A stretch of DNA of 64,000 bases from Rhabdophis nuchalis (taxonomy: Eukaryota; Chordata; Lepidosauria; Squamata; Natricidae), in the NCBI GenBank assembly GCA_039707465.1, contig CM077644.1, positions 96,825,375 to 96,889,374 on the forward strand. The letters run 5' to 3'. A model generated the notes under the pieces. It worked only from the letters and a program-made list of their open reading frames with translations. It was not told the origin of the DNA and ran no database searches. Positions 11,693 through 29,671 of this stretch are shown here, piece by piece (within the stretch, counting starts at the first letter, position 1; every line of letters begins with the position of its first letter). The translations under genes were made by a program, and so were the position numbers.

Positions 11693-12462
11693 GTTGGCAA
11701 GTATTTGATACTTAGCATCAACATATAGGCGATATTAAATCCATATTCATAGGCATCAAAACAATTGTCCTGGGCATGGTGGAAGCAGCAAGAGTGGAAA
11801 ACCTAGCCACATTTGTATTTTTATCCTGCCTTTATTAGTTTATACATAATTTAAAGTGGGGAACATTCAACACACTCTTCTTCCGCCTCCTCTTTTCCTC
11901 ATAACAGCAACAACCCTGTGATGTAGATTGAGCTGAGAAAGGTTGACTGAACTAGAATTCACAGGCTTCTTGTTTCTAGGCCAGCACCTGAATCACTAGT
12001 CCAAAGTGATTCCAGTGAAGTTCTCATTGGAAAAACATTCAATTTGCTGACTAGGGACAGTCAAGTTTGAAGACCTTGAAAAGAGCAGAGCAATTGTCCA
12101 AATTATTCCCCCCTCCTGTTCATTTCATTCTGTACTGATGATGACTTTTCTCGGTTGCTTTTGGTGTTGATCTTAATAGCTTAATAAGCCAGAGTACATG
12201 AGAAAACTATGGAACTCCTAGGATCATACTTCAATTAATATAAAGGCTTGACTGACATGTCAACTACGCAAACTCTACTTTGGAGAGGCCCCTTTGGTGC
12301 ATCCCCTTGCACACTTAAAAGTACTGTACTCTGATTGACTCTGTCTGTCTCTCCCACTGATAGAGTAATTCTGTAATACGTTTCCCCACTAATTAGGACT
12401 ATGCCTACACAACATGCTTGTTCAATTTATCTCATTTGAGGGGGTCAAATGACGTACAGTGT
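11693..12462. other. No recognised feature
   Basis: AT-rich unique-looking DNA without coding or repeat signal. Confidence 0.5.
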
Positions 12463-12608
12463 GGGTGTTTGATGTAATGGTTAAGGCACCAGGCTAGAAA
12501 ACCAGGAGATGTGAGTTCTAATCCACCTTTAGGCCCAAAGATAGCTGGATGAACTTCAGCCAGTCATGTTCTCTCAGACTAATTCACCTCACATAGTTGT
12601 TGTTATAG
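12463..12608 (+). mobile_element. tRNA-derived SINE
   Basis: The head has gtaatggttaaggcaccagg followed by gagttctaatccacc, like the A and B boxes. The body (cttcagccagtcatgttctctcag, 12,556-12,579) matches the SINE at 63,536. Confidence 0.65.
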
Positions 12609-12880
12609 GACAGGAGTGTCAAACTCAAGGCTGGATCCAGCCTGCATGGTACTCAGATCTGGCCCGAGGAGCCACCCTGCGATGCTCTTGCCAGTGAAAA
12701 TGGGCTCCTGAGCTCCATTTTGGGATGCTATGGCCTTCTGCAACCCTCTGCAAGTGAATAAGGAGCTCCAGAAGGCCTCGTGTTTCACTGGCAAAGGGTT
12801 GTAAGAGGCTTTGGGAGATGCAGTGCAACACTGGAAGGTTCTGACATTTCCACACCCCAAGAAGCTTCCCCAGTGTGAAT
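12609..12880. mobile_element. hAT-like repeat, 'gtgtcaaactc' family
   Basis: It starts caggagtgtcaaactcaagg, then has ggatccagcctgcatgg and atctggcccg. This is the pattern of the interspersed hAT elements that begin caggggtgtcaaactc. No right terminal repeat is clear. Minus-strand ORFs here are not genes. Confidence 0.5.
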
Positions 12881-13127
12881 TTTCCATTTACCATAGAGAA
12901 TGTAGCTCAGAACGAGGGGAAGAGAGATATTAATATTACATTTTCAAATATGTATTTCTTCAGTAACAGTAGCCACAAAACTTGATAGCAAAACATAATG
13001 TACTTAATTATACATGCACATTAATACATTTGTGATTTCTGAAAGGATTTGCGTGAAACAATAATTGTTGCTCTTTTTTACTTGCTACAAGTTTTTTTAA
13101 AATCTGTCTTTTATATTTGGACTAGGA

Positions 13128-13283
13128 GCAGAGGTGGTTTGCTCCTGGTTCGGCCCGGATCGGGCAAACCTGTAGTAGCAGTGATGGAAGGTTCTGCCCA
13201 CCTGCCTGGATGCTTCTGCACATGTGAGCGCACGAGCACACACTAGCGAACCGGTAGTAAAAAAAAAAAAAGGAAACCCACCA
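13128..13283. mobile_element. hAT-like MITE, 'ggtggnttnctcccggttc' family
   Basis: It starts cagaggtggtttgctcc and ends ggaaacccaccactg, with aaccggtag near the right end. The flanking 8-mers actaggag and actagtag match at 7 of 8 positions. Confidence 0.65.
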
Positions 13284-13289
13284 CTGACT

Positions 13290-13929
13290 AGTAGCAATCA
13301 GTCTCAAAATGTGACATTGCAACAGATCAGCCTGTCATGAGAAAGATTTCCTATTCTTTTTGCAACAGAATATTTACTAGGGTTGGCCTAACATAACATC
13401 TTGTTACCTAAGAGAAGCAATCCACATGAATCTTCCCTATTTACAAATGGTAACCTTAAACTGAGATTTAATTAGGCTTGCTAATATTTAATAATGTGCC
13501 AATACTGGCTAAGGTGACTTTGTTCCTTGAAAAGATGATTTCCTGATCCTCTGTTGAGTGTGAATCCCCCTTGTATTCACCAGTTTAACTCCGCACTACT
13601 ATTGCTCAACATCTGTCCTTAGGTTTAATAGCAGTGACACTGATGATCACTGAATTGTTAGGCTGTAAGACAATACAGTAGATACTGTATGAATTGCATT
13701 CAGTATCATCTACAGCAAACCACAAAAATGCCCAAATGATAAAACCCACATGGTGGCAACCTTATTCAAATGTTATCCTTATGTATGTACTAATGTTTAA
13801 ATGTTTGGTGCAAGTCACATTTGCATGATGATGTCATCACCCATTTCATCATTTGACTTTTTTTTGTTTTCCCTGAAGATACCCACGGCCACATCTATGG
13901 CATTGCCCATTATCTCTAGAGAAAAGATG
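13290..13929. other. No recognised feature
   Basis: Nothing coding or repetitive recognised. Confidence 0.5.
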
Positions 13930-13937
13930 TTCTATTG

Positions 13938-14072
13938 CAGGGGTCTCCAACCTTTGCAACTTTAAGTCTGAAGGACTTCAGCTCCCAGAATTCTCCAGCC
14001 AGCTTTGCTGGCTGGAGAAGTCTGGGAGCTGAAGTCCTTCAGACTTAAAGTTGCAAAGGTTGGAGACCCCTG
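13938..14072. mobile_element. 135-bp palindromic hAT MITE with 8-bp TSD
   Basis: The ~66-bp inverted arms pair almost perfectly. Exact 8-bp duplications ttctattg lie at 13,930-13,937 and 14,073-14,080. The intact duplication and high arm identity imply a fairly recent insertion. Confidence 0.92.
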
Positions 14073-14152
14073 TTCTATTGGGTTGTAGCTTACCGATGAT
14101 AACAAGGAAAATCAAGAGCAACCAGCAATGCTTATAAAATCAGAAAAGCACT

Positions 14153-14158
14153 TTTATT
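14153..14158 (-). promoter_or_regulatory. Candidate VCAM1 poly(A) signal AATAAA
   Basis: Reads AATAAA on the minus strand about 2.6 kb past the VCAM1 stop, followed by a T/G-rich stretch (tgctggttgctcttg). An alternative AATAAA lies at 16,199-16,204, much closer to the stop. Which one is used cannot be decided from the sequence. Confidence 0.35.
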
Positions 14159-14734
14159 TACAATTAAAATCATACATTGATTAACTATAGCATTTGGGCT
14201 ATTTTACTCTCTAGCCAAACAAAAGAAAATTCAAAGATGTCGACATAAATATTCAGTTTCACAGGAGAACATTGCATTGCTAAAAACAAACTTAAATAAC
14301 ACCGCACAAGCTTTGAAAAGTACCAAAACATGAACCAGGTGGGTGGGAGACTCACAATATTTTTTTTAAAAAAAAGATTATAACCTTGCAGTTTTGTCTG
14401 GAGTGTACAAATTATTCCTTTCATAATATAGCTAACAACGGCAAAGTAGTTTTAGCTCTACAACGAGACTCATGCCTTACTTTAAATGTACATAAGATTG
14501 TACCCTCCATTTTATTCAGATATCTAGCACTAGGTAATGAGATATTTCTATGCTATAAACATCTGCCAGTGTTATACCAGTTTAATTGTTTTTACTTCCT
14601 TTTCCTAGAGATTCCTGGGAACCATGGTCTTCTTCCAAGTTTCCTAATGTTTCTCAAATAATATTAGCTTCCACTATTATGTAGAACTTTAAAACTGTAC
14701 ACTGTTTGTATTCTATCTTCCCCACTATTTGTAG

Positions 14735-14850
14735 CAGCTTGTTAACTTTAAGACATGTAAACTTCAACATCCAGAATTCTCCAGCCAGATATGCTATGCT
14801 GGCTGGAGAATTCTGGAAGTTGAAGCCCACAGGTCTTAAAGTTGCTAATG
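14735..14850. mobile_element. Palindromic hAT-type element, diverged
   Basis: The arms ttaactttaagacatgtaaac and gtcttaaagttgctaatg are inverted. The centre is ctccagccag..ctggctggag, as in the other palindromes here. No clear target duplication. Confidence 0.6.
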
Positions 14851-15483
14851 CTCTGATTTGTAGCATTGCAAACATGGAGGTGTGAGCATCTATTTATTCA
14901 GAAACAAATCATCAAATTAAGCACTTTTTAAATTGAACCAATTTCAACAGAAGAATGAAATGAGGTTTTAAAAAACCCTCTTGTTGAGATCAGCAGGTCT
15001 TTAAAATGCTTAGTTCCACCAGGATTAAGCCCACTCTGAAAAAAACACCTTCCGAGTATCATGTAATTATTCACAAGTAGTAGTGAATAATTTTGTATTT
15101 TCTACTTACAGGTTAAAATACATACATATACAAAATATATACATTCATTGTAGATTTATCCAATTGTATCCCACCCCTGCATAATAAATATGTTAAGAAT
15201 ATGATACACTATTTACAAGAAATATATAATATATCTTACAGAATATTTACATACATGTCCAATCCTTCAAAAACAGTTTGGAAATGACCCATCTTCTAGA
15301 ACAGAAGGCCAAATCATTGCTTGGTTGAGAATTGCCTGCAGCCACAACATCCCCACATCAAAATGCAAGAGCAGTAAAGAAAACAAAATTAAACAACCAC
15401 GCAGCGTGTCACTTAGCAGGGTGTCACTGGTGGCGGAAGCTCACAGGAATGGCACAAAAAGTGGAGCTTTATGGGCTTTTTGC

Positions 15484-15962
15484 CAAACAAAGAAATACCA
15501 TCTTTAAAGCGCTCCATGGCTCGGGACCTAGTTATATGCGAGACCGTCTCCTGCCCCATACATCCCTTCGTCCGATCCGCTCCCACAGAGAGGGCCTTCT
15601 CAGGGTGCCGTCGGCCGGGCAATGCTGGTTGGCGACACCCAGGGGAAGGGCCTTCTCTGTGGCGGGCCCGGCCCTCTGGAACGACTTACCCCCTGAACTA
15701 TGTACCATCTCAGACCTCCGCCTCTTCCGCCAGTGTCTTAAGACACACCTTTTCCATCAAGCCGGCCTAGCGTAACCTCCCGTTGTGACCGCTCTTAGAT
15801 AGTTTTATTTGGGGGATTTTATACGATTTTAGCACAGGGTAGGGATTTAATAGTTTTTAAATTTTGTATTTTGCTATATTTGTTATGTTTTTTAAATTAC
15901 CTGTGCGCCGCCCTGGGTCCTTTTTGGAGAAGGTGCGGGGTATAAATTTGAATTAAAAAAAA
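15484..15962 (+). mobile_element. CR1/L3-type LINE, 3' end only
   Basis: It starts within the ORF C-terminus (FKALHGSGPSYMRDRLLPH) and keeps the frame to the stop (THLFHQAGLA). It ends with the usual 3' UTR (cctgtgcgccgccctgggtc, ggtataaatttgaatta). It is 5'-truncated and antisense to VCAM1. Confidence 0.85.
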
Positions 15963-16328
15963 ACCTTTCCTAAAGCTAGCAAATAGTCTTTCTTTTTATA
16001 TTCACAAAGCTGTTCATGTGGGGTATCTTTGGTGCTGTATGAGCTTGTTTTGTTGCAGACATTTCATTACCTAACTAGGTAACATAATCAGTGCTACAAT
16101 GCAATGCTACTTCTCTTCTATTGATCCAACCGTTCATATTTCATGACTTGCATCTACTGTATAAGGATCTCTGGATAGCCCACCCTATTGCACTTCACTT
16201 TATTCTCATCTGTAACTACTTGGTTAAGTATGTAGTTAAGCATGAAAGTTAGCCTGGCACTACCAAAAGGAAGGCAGGTTTCATGTGGGTTGTATTGCAC
16301 ATGGAACTTTGATATTGCAAAATGAAAG

Positions 16329-16512
16329 CAGGGGTCCCCAACCCCTGGTCTGTGGATGGGTACCGGGCTGAGGCATGCCAGAAACCGGGCCGTGCAAACA
16401 AGGGAAGCCCCATCCGTGGAATGCAGGCAACACACGAAATCACGCCCCTTCCAGTCCACCTCTCTCCATGGAATTTGTCTCTGGTGCCCAAAAGGTTGGG
16501 GGCACTGGTTTA
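16329..16512. mobile_element. hAT-like repeat, 'caggggtccccaacccc' family
   Basis: The left end is caggggtccccaacccctgg and the right end ggttgggggcactgg, inverted. The interior has gtaccgggctgaggc and aaaccgggccgtg. Same family as 3,542. Confidence 0.65.
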
Positions 16513-16757
16513 GAGACATATCGATAGATTAGTCCAAGGTCACAACTTACTTTAGGCTGAATGGAGAGAGTCTTGACCTAAGAGACCGGTTTTCATGAAA
16601 AGGCCTAATTTTGGTTTGCATCCTTTCCAAAGCACATCCGCTCAATTCCTCTCACACTGAGTTGTGATGAGAAAGATCAACAAAGATTCTGAGCAAGATC
16701 CAATATCATCCAGTTGGTAAACTTGCAAAACTGTCTACTTTCTTCCGGTTAATGGTC

Positions 16758-24997
<8,240 letters not shown>

Positions 24998-25105
24998 TGG
25001 CCGCGACGATTTGGGTCCGGGGGACGCAAAACTTGAGCGGGTTCAAAAAGGAGAGTCCCGAAATTGCCTTGCCCAGGAACTCCAAGAAGGACCCACTGTA
25101 ACCGT

Positions 25106-25115
25106 GAAAGAGAAA
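25106..25115. promoter_or_regulatory. IRF/ISRE-like site near the VCAM1 transcription start
   Basis: GAAAGAGAAA on the plus strand fits GAAANNGAAA exactly. It lies about 30-45 bases downstream of the TATA box, around the expected start of transcription, where the human VCAM1 promoter also has an IRF-1 element. Confidence 0.6.
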
Positions 25116-25144
25116 TCGGTGTATGCCGGACCCCCATCTCGTTC

Positions 25145-25152
25145 TTTTTATA
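25145..25152 (-). promoter_or_regulatory. VCAM1 TATA box
   Basis: TATAAAAA on the minus strand, about 150 bases upstream of the start codon. It predicts transcription start near 25,120 and a 5' UTR of about 120 bases. Confidence 0.75.
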
Positions 25153-25224
25153 AGGAGAAGGGACGGGGGAGGGCGGAGGGGGACGGAAAGGGGGAGTGGG
25201 GCTGTGGGAGAAAGAGCGTTCCTT

Positions 25225-25234
25225 GGAAATTCCG
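25225..25234 (-). promoter_or_regulatory. Proximal NF-kappaB site of VCAM1
   Basis: CGGAATTTCC on the minus strand, a RelA-type site with one mismatch to GGGRNWYYCC. Confidence 0.65.
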
Positions 25235-25238
25235 GGGT

Positions 25239-25248
25239 GGAAAATCCC
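25239..25248 (-). promoter_or_regulatory. Distal NF-kappaB site of VCAM1
   Basis: GGGATTTTCC on the minus strand matches GGGRNNYYCC fully. It is 14 bases from the proximal site, the same spacing as the functional human pair. The human pair sits nearer the TATA box; here a G-rich stretch of about 70 bases intervenes. Confidence 0.72.
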
Positions 25249-25591
25249 TAAAACCGAAGAAGGAAAACGAAAGCGGCTCTCCCACCCCAGGAAGCCCGGC
25301 CCACGTTGGAATTGCCTCTCGGCTAACTCCCCCCTTCCCCGGTTTCCTGCAGGGATCCGAGTTTCTTTGGGCAGCCAGGGTCCCGCGAAGGGAATTTTTG
25401 GGAGACCCTCCTTGTCTCTGATGCGCATTTGTGTGTGTGCGCGCGCGCGCGAAGGAGAACATGGACCAGGAAAGTAAGGAAAAGGAAACAAAACGAACAA
25501 AACTTTTTAATCGTTTTAGCATAAAATCGAGACAAGAGGACCTCCCTTCTTCTCTCTGTCAGAAGGGTTAATGGGGAAGCATCAGTTTGGA

Positions 25592-25726
25592 CAGGGGTAA
25601 GGAACTATGGCTCTTTTGTGACTCATGGACTTCACTACCTAGAATTCCTGAGCCAGCATGGCTGGCTCAGGAATTCTAGGTAGTGAAGTCCATGAGTCAC
25701 AAAAGAGCCATAGTTCCCTAACCATG
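25592..25726. mobile_element. 135-bp palindromic hAT-type MITE (third subfamily)
   Basis: Long inverted arms (ggaactatggctcttttgtg and its complement) around a centre ctgagccagcatggctggctcag. Flanking 8-mers agtttgga and agtttggg differ at one base. Confidence 0.85.
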
Positions 25727-25734
25727 AGTTTGGG

Positions 25735-26720
25735 GATCCAAGCACTGAAAAGTTTCTGAAGCATGGATGCCTATAGTTCAAGCATTCCCTTCGGGCCTCA
25801 TGAATTCACAGAGAACCTTTCAGCTGGACAAGTGATATAATAATAACGGGTCTATTATTTTGTTGCTCCATGAGGAATAGGCAGCTGTCTGTATTCATGT
25901 ATTAAAAATATTTATATATGCTGATTGGGCACAAACATTCAACTTTACAGGGCTGTTGTAATGAGTGTTCAGATCAAAGTTAACAATAGAAACCAAAGAG
26001 CCTATGAGAGCAATACTAGCGTGTAGCAATGTCAAAGCTCCCAAGGGTGTTAGATTTGGAATTTTCCAAAAATCCTCATCAAGTCCAGTACCCGAGGTTG
26101 GGTCTCTGTTTAGTCAATCTTTGGAGAAGATAAGGTGATGTCCTTCAGAGGTCCTACACCTAACACCTTTGGCTTTCAGAAAAGATCATGGCATCTATAG
26201 TCTCAAACATCTACTGACACTGTTGCTGATACCTGAATGACAGTTATTTTGGCCACTCTCTTCTGTCTTGAGTCCCCCCAAAAGCCTGCAGTGGATGCTC
26301 TTCCGGTTTCCAGCATTCCCGCATGTGTGAACACCAGCTGGTTGGCGCACCGGAACCCGGAAGAGCAATGTTCGATGGCTCGCATGCCCAGAGAGATGGC
26401 TCTGCAAGCCACTTCCGGCACACCTGCCATAGGTTCACTATCATGGGCATAGGGATTCCAGACTAATTCCCTGTTTAACTCCTCCGAGTTCAGCCAGTTT
26501 CTCTTCCCCATTAACAGCTCTATTATTTTGCTGTTCTACAATGAAAAACCAACTGTCTGTGTTCATGTCAGAAGCACTGACAAAGCTAACTGAAGGGTGC
26601 TTCCGGGTTGAAAGGATTTGCTGGTGACAACACCATTGTCCAGGGGGATTGGCAAAAGGAATGCAGATTTTGGGAATGCTCTTTCATGCCTCACAATAGT
26701 CAGCTGTCCCAGAGAAACTC
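25735..26720. other. No recognised gene upstream of VCAM1
   Basis: The GC-richer part at 26,240-26,460 gives several overlapping ORFs on both strands with no recognisable motif. It may be an unidentified repeat. Confidence 0.45.
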
Positions 26721-26724
26721 CAAA

Positions 26725-27150
26725 TACAGCTGGTTCTCATTGTACAACAGTAATTGAGCCCAGCATTGTGGTCATAAGGCATTGTGGTCATAAGGCATTG
26801 TGATCATAAGTTGAGGTAGCCAACTTTTTGTAGCATTCATTAAGCAAACACCGCAGTGATTAAGCAAACACTGCTGTCATTAAGAAAAACAATTTTCCCT
26901 GATGAGATTTTTCCCCCCCCATAGAAACTGGAAGTAAAAAAAGTCACAAATTGCAATCATGTGACCGCAGGAAGCTGCAAACATCAATTTGTGATCCAGT
27001 TGCCAAGCACCCAATATATGATCACGTGACTGTGTGTGTAGGTGTAGGTGGGACATTGCAACTTTGAAAACAGGTTGTAAGTAGCTTGGCGGGGCTGTTA
27101 TAACTTTGAACAGTTGCTAAGCAATTGGTTGCAAATCAAGGATGATACTC
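26725..27150. mobile_element. TACAGGTAG-family TIR repeat, diverged
   Basis: Starts tacagctggttctcattg; internal gatcacgtgactgtg and ataactttgaacagttgcta; ends ggttgcaaatcaagga. A 19-base unit (cattgtggtcataaggcat) is tandemly repeated about three times near 26,763-26,815. Confidence 0.55.
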
Positions 27151-27640
27151 TTAAATCCCTAAATCCCTAAATGTAAGATGATACTCTTAAATTCCTAAAT
27201 CGGAACTTAAAGTAACAGACAAGCTTCATCTGATGTACTACAATATCTTTATGAATTGTATGAACAATCTAAAATTGAATATTGGCCAACTAAAGTTACT
27301 CTTTACTGTTTCATCTTGGCAAGCAATTTGTATAGTTTCGTTTTCCTGATATCTTCATAACTGGATGATTGCCCATTACTTACAAGATCTAGATATAGTT
27401 GACTAACAGTGCTGGAAGCCCTGCTTAATTCTGGGAAATAACTTAAAAACCAAGTTATTTTAATTTAGCATTGGAAGATAGTCCAAGATAAAACAAAAGA
27501 TTACATTCTTCAATCCAAAAATGTAATGAAATTTGCAAAACAAAAACCCAAAAAGAGTAAGGTGGGAAACTGAAAGTAAGCAAGATATTTTCCACCAAGG
27601 CCTGCATAAAATTCTGTTATTTGTCCGTAATCCATAGCAG
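27151..27640. other. No recognised feature
   Basis: AT-rich, no coding or repeat signal. Confidence 0.5.
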
Positions 27641-27641
27641 A

Positions 27642-27868
27642 GGTGGTATTCAGCAGGTTCTGACAAGTTCTAGAAAACGGTAGCGGAAATTTTGAGTAGT
27701 TTGGAGAACTGGTATATACCATCTCTGACTGGCCCCATCCCTATCTATTCCCTGCCTCCCGAGTCCCAGCTGATCGGGAGGGAATGAAGATTTTGCAGTA
27801 TACTTCCCCTGCCACGCACACCAAGCCACTCCCACTGAACTGGTACTAAAAAAAATTGAATCCCACCA
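27642..27868. mobile_element. hAT-like MITE, 'ggtggtattcagcaggttc' family
   Basis: Left end cagaggtggtattcagc, right end ttgaatcccaccatg, with aactggtac near the right end. Confidence 0.6.
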
Positions 27869-27869
27869 T

Positions 27870-28684
27870 GTCCATAGCAATAGTCCCTAAGTTGTCACAG
27901 GTCTAAGGCTTTTTACCAACAATCACTAGCCATTCTGGAATTTGAAGCCCCACTGTATTTGGCAGATACCAAGTTAGTAAAAGTTATTCTACAGTTGTAG
28001 CTTATCAAAGAAAAAAATAGTGTTTTTTGCCTTTATCCCAGCTTAACTGAATGTGGGAATGAATATTCAGACCAGGAACAGAGACAACATCTATTTGTCT
28101 CTTTTCCCCCCAGCAAGTTTTGTGAGTCCCTATACTTGACATTCTTCAGTTTGTGTGTTGAGCAGTTCTTCACTCCATATGAAAACATAAGCCACAACTG
28201 TCAAGCCTGAATGTCTGTGACACTCTTTTCACTACCTCCAGTTTTTCTTCCCCTGAGTCCCCTGAGTGCAATGTCCTTTTGCTATTTGTTTTACCTAATT
28301 TGTGATATAACTTTGGAAAACTTCATGCCAGCCAAGCACACTTCTCAAGTCTATGTTTAAAATGCTACCAAAAAGATGATATTTCTCCTTAGTACCGTAT
28401 AAAAGAGCTTATTCAGTGACCTGCTGTCACTTGTCAATCAACACCCCATTTAAAAGTAGAACACCAGGGGGTTGATAGGTAAGTTGAAATCAATTTACCT
28501 TCGCTACTGGTTTGCAAATATGAGCATTCGTCCTAAAACATTCAAATCATTCATTTACAAACGATGTACTGTCCTAATATATATAATTTTTTATTTCTTC
28601 TTGCCAAGAAGTCACATCTGAACCAATATTCATCCTGAATCAACATATCTTAAGACTCTTATACCACCAGTGTTTATACCATAG
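27870..28684. other. No recognised feature
   Basis: No gene or known repeat seen. Confidence 0.5.
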
Positions 28685-28685
28685 C

Positions 28686-29557
28686 TCCGTGATGGCAAAC
28701 TTATAGCACGCATGCCACAGGTGGCACACGGAGACATTTGTTAGGGCACACGAAGCATTGCCCTGTCAGCTCTAGTGCGCATGCACGCACTGGCCAACTA
28801 ACTTTGGCCTTCTTTTGAGGCTGTTTTTTGTCTTCCGGAGGCTTCCGGAGGCTTCCCTGAAGGCTCAGGAGATTGATAATTGGCTCTACGAGCAAACTAA
28901 AAGTCACCATTCCTGAACGCCCAGGTTCCCCAAAGTTCCTGAAGCCTCCGGAGGGTGGGGGGGGGCTGTGTTCACCCTCCCCAGGCTCCTAGAAAGCCTC
29001 TGGAGCAGTGGTGAGTTTCAAATAATGTAACAACCGGTTCTCTGCCCTAATGACCAGCTGGGTAGGCGTGGCTCAGTGGTCATGTGACTGGGTGGGCGTG
29101 GCTAATGCAACATCACTCACGTTGATGGGTGCCTTGTCTTAGGTGTTACAATATCATAAGGGTTAGCCAGAGAGGCAGTTTCTTTAAGCAGGGCAATCAA
29201 GATTAAGCTAGAAACAACACCAGAATGTTTCCTTCCTGTCTTCCTTACAGAATCCCCTGTAAAGAGGGGAAAAGACAAAAGGAGATTTCTTCCAATAATC
29301 GGTTCTCTGGACAGCTTAGGAAGTTACCAACCGGTTCTCCCGAATAGGTGCGAACCTGCTGAATCCCACCACTGCTCTGGAGCCTGGGGAGGGTGAAAAA
29401 ACTGTGCCAAAAGTGGAGGGGGTGGGCACTGGTCATGCACGCATATGCAATGGGGGGCATGTGCAAAGAATTATGATTGTGGCACGCCCGTGCTCAACCC
29501 CCCTGCGCTCCCCCCGCTTTTGGCACGGGAGCCAAAAAAGGTTAGCCATCACTGCCA
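28686..29557. mobile_element. 'agtgatggcgaacc' TIR repeat, split by a nested hAT MITE
   Basis: Left end cgtgatggcaaacttatagc and right end ggttagccatcactg are inverted. The interior has ttgccctgtcagctc and a glutamine/proline-like GC-rich core. The element at 29,006-29,374 interrupts it with its own target duplication. A whole, uninterrupted relative lies at 60,428-60,782. Confidence 0.7.
29006..29374. mobile_element. 369-bp hAT MITE with 8-bp TSD, nested
   Basis: Ends cagtggtgagtttcaaa and gaatcccaccactg; internal accggttctc. Exact duplications ctctggag at 28,998-29,005 and 29,375-29,382. Confidence 0.9.
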
Positions 29558-29655
29558 TAGCTACTTCTTATGATCATATACTTTGTTGTTTATATGAAAG
29601 CTTGTATGTCCAGTCACACTTGGCCAAAAATGTATTCCACTCCACTCACTCTATT

Positions 29656-29671
29656 CCTTTTCCCAGTTGTT
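29656..29671. repeat. 16-bp target-site duplication, left copy
   Basis: ccttttcccagttgtt, repeated exactly at 31,643-31,658. Confidence 0.92.

Larger units (their letters stand above)
14159..16757 (-). other. Putative VCAM1 3' UTR or downstream region
   Basis: No ORF of its own. It contains an inverted-repeat element (14,735-14,850), an antisense LINE end (15,484-15,962), a hAT-like repeat (16,329-16,512) and an AU-rich part at 15,100-15,280. That part and the end of the region hold UGUAAAUA words (minus strand, at 15,244-15,251, 15,210-15,217 and 14,155-14,162), which match the Pumilio site. Assignment as UTR is inference from position only. Confidence 0.35.

Noticed and set aside
26195..26511. 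Overlapping ORFs of 68-102 codons on both strands
   Set aside because: No recognisable domain or splice context; possibly an unknown GC-richer repeat.
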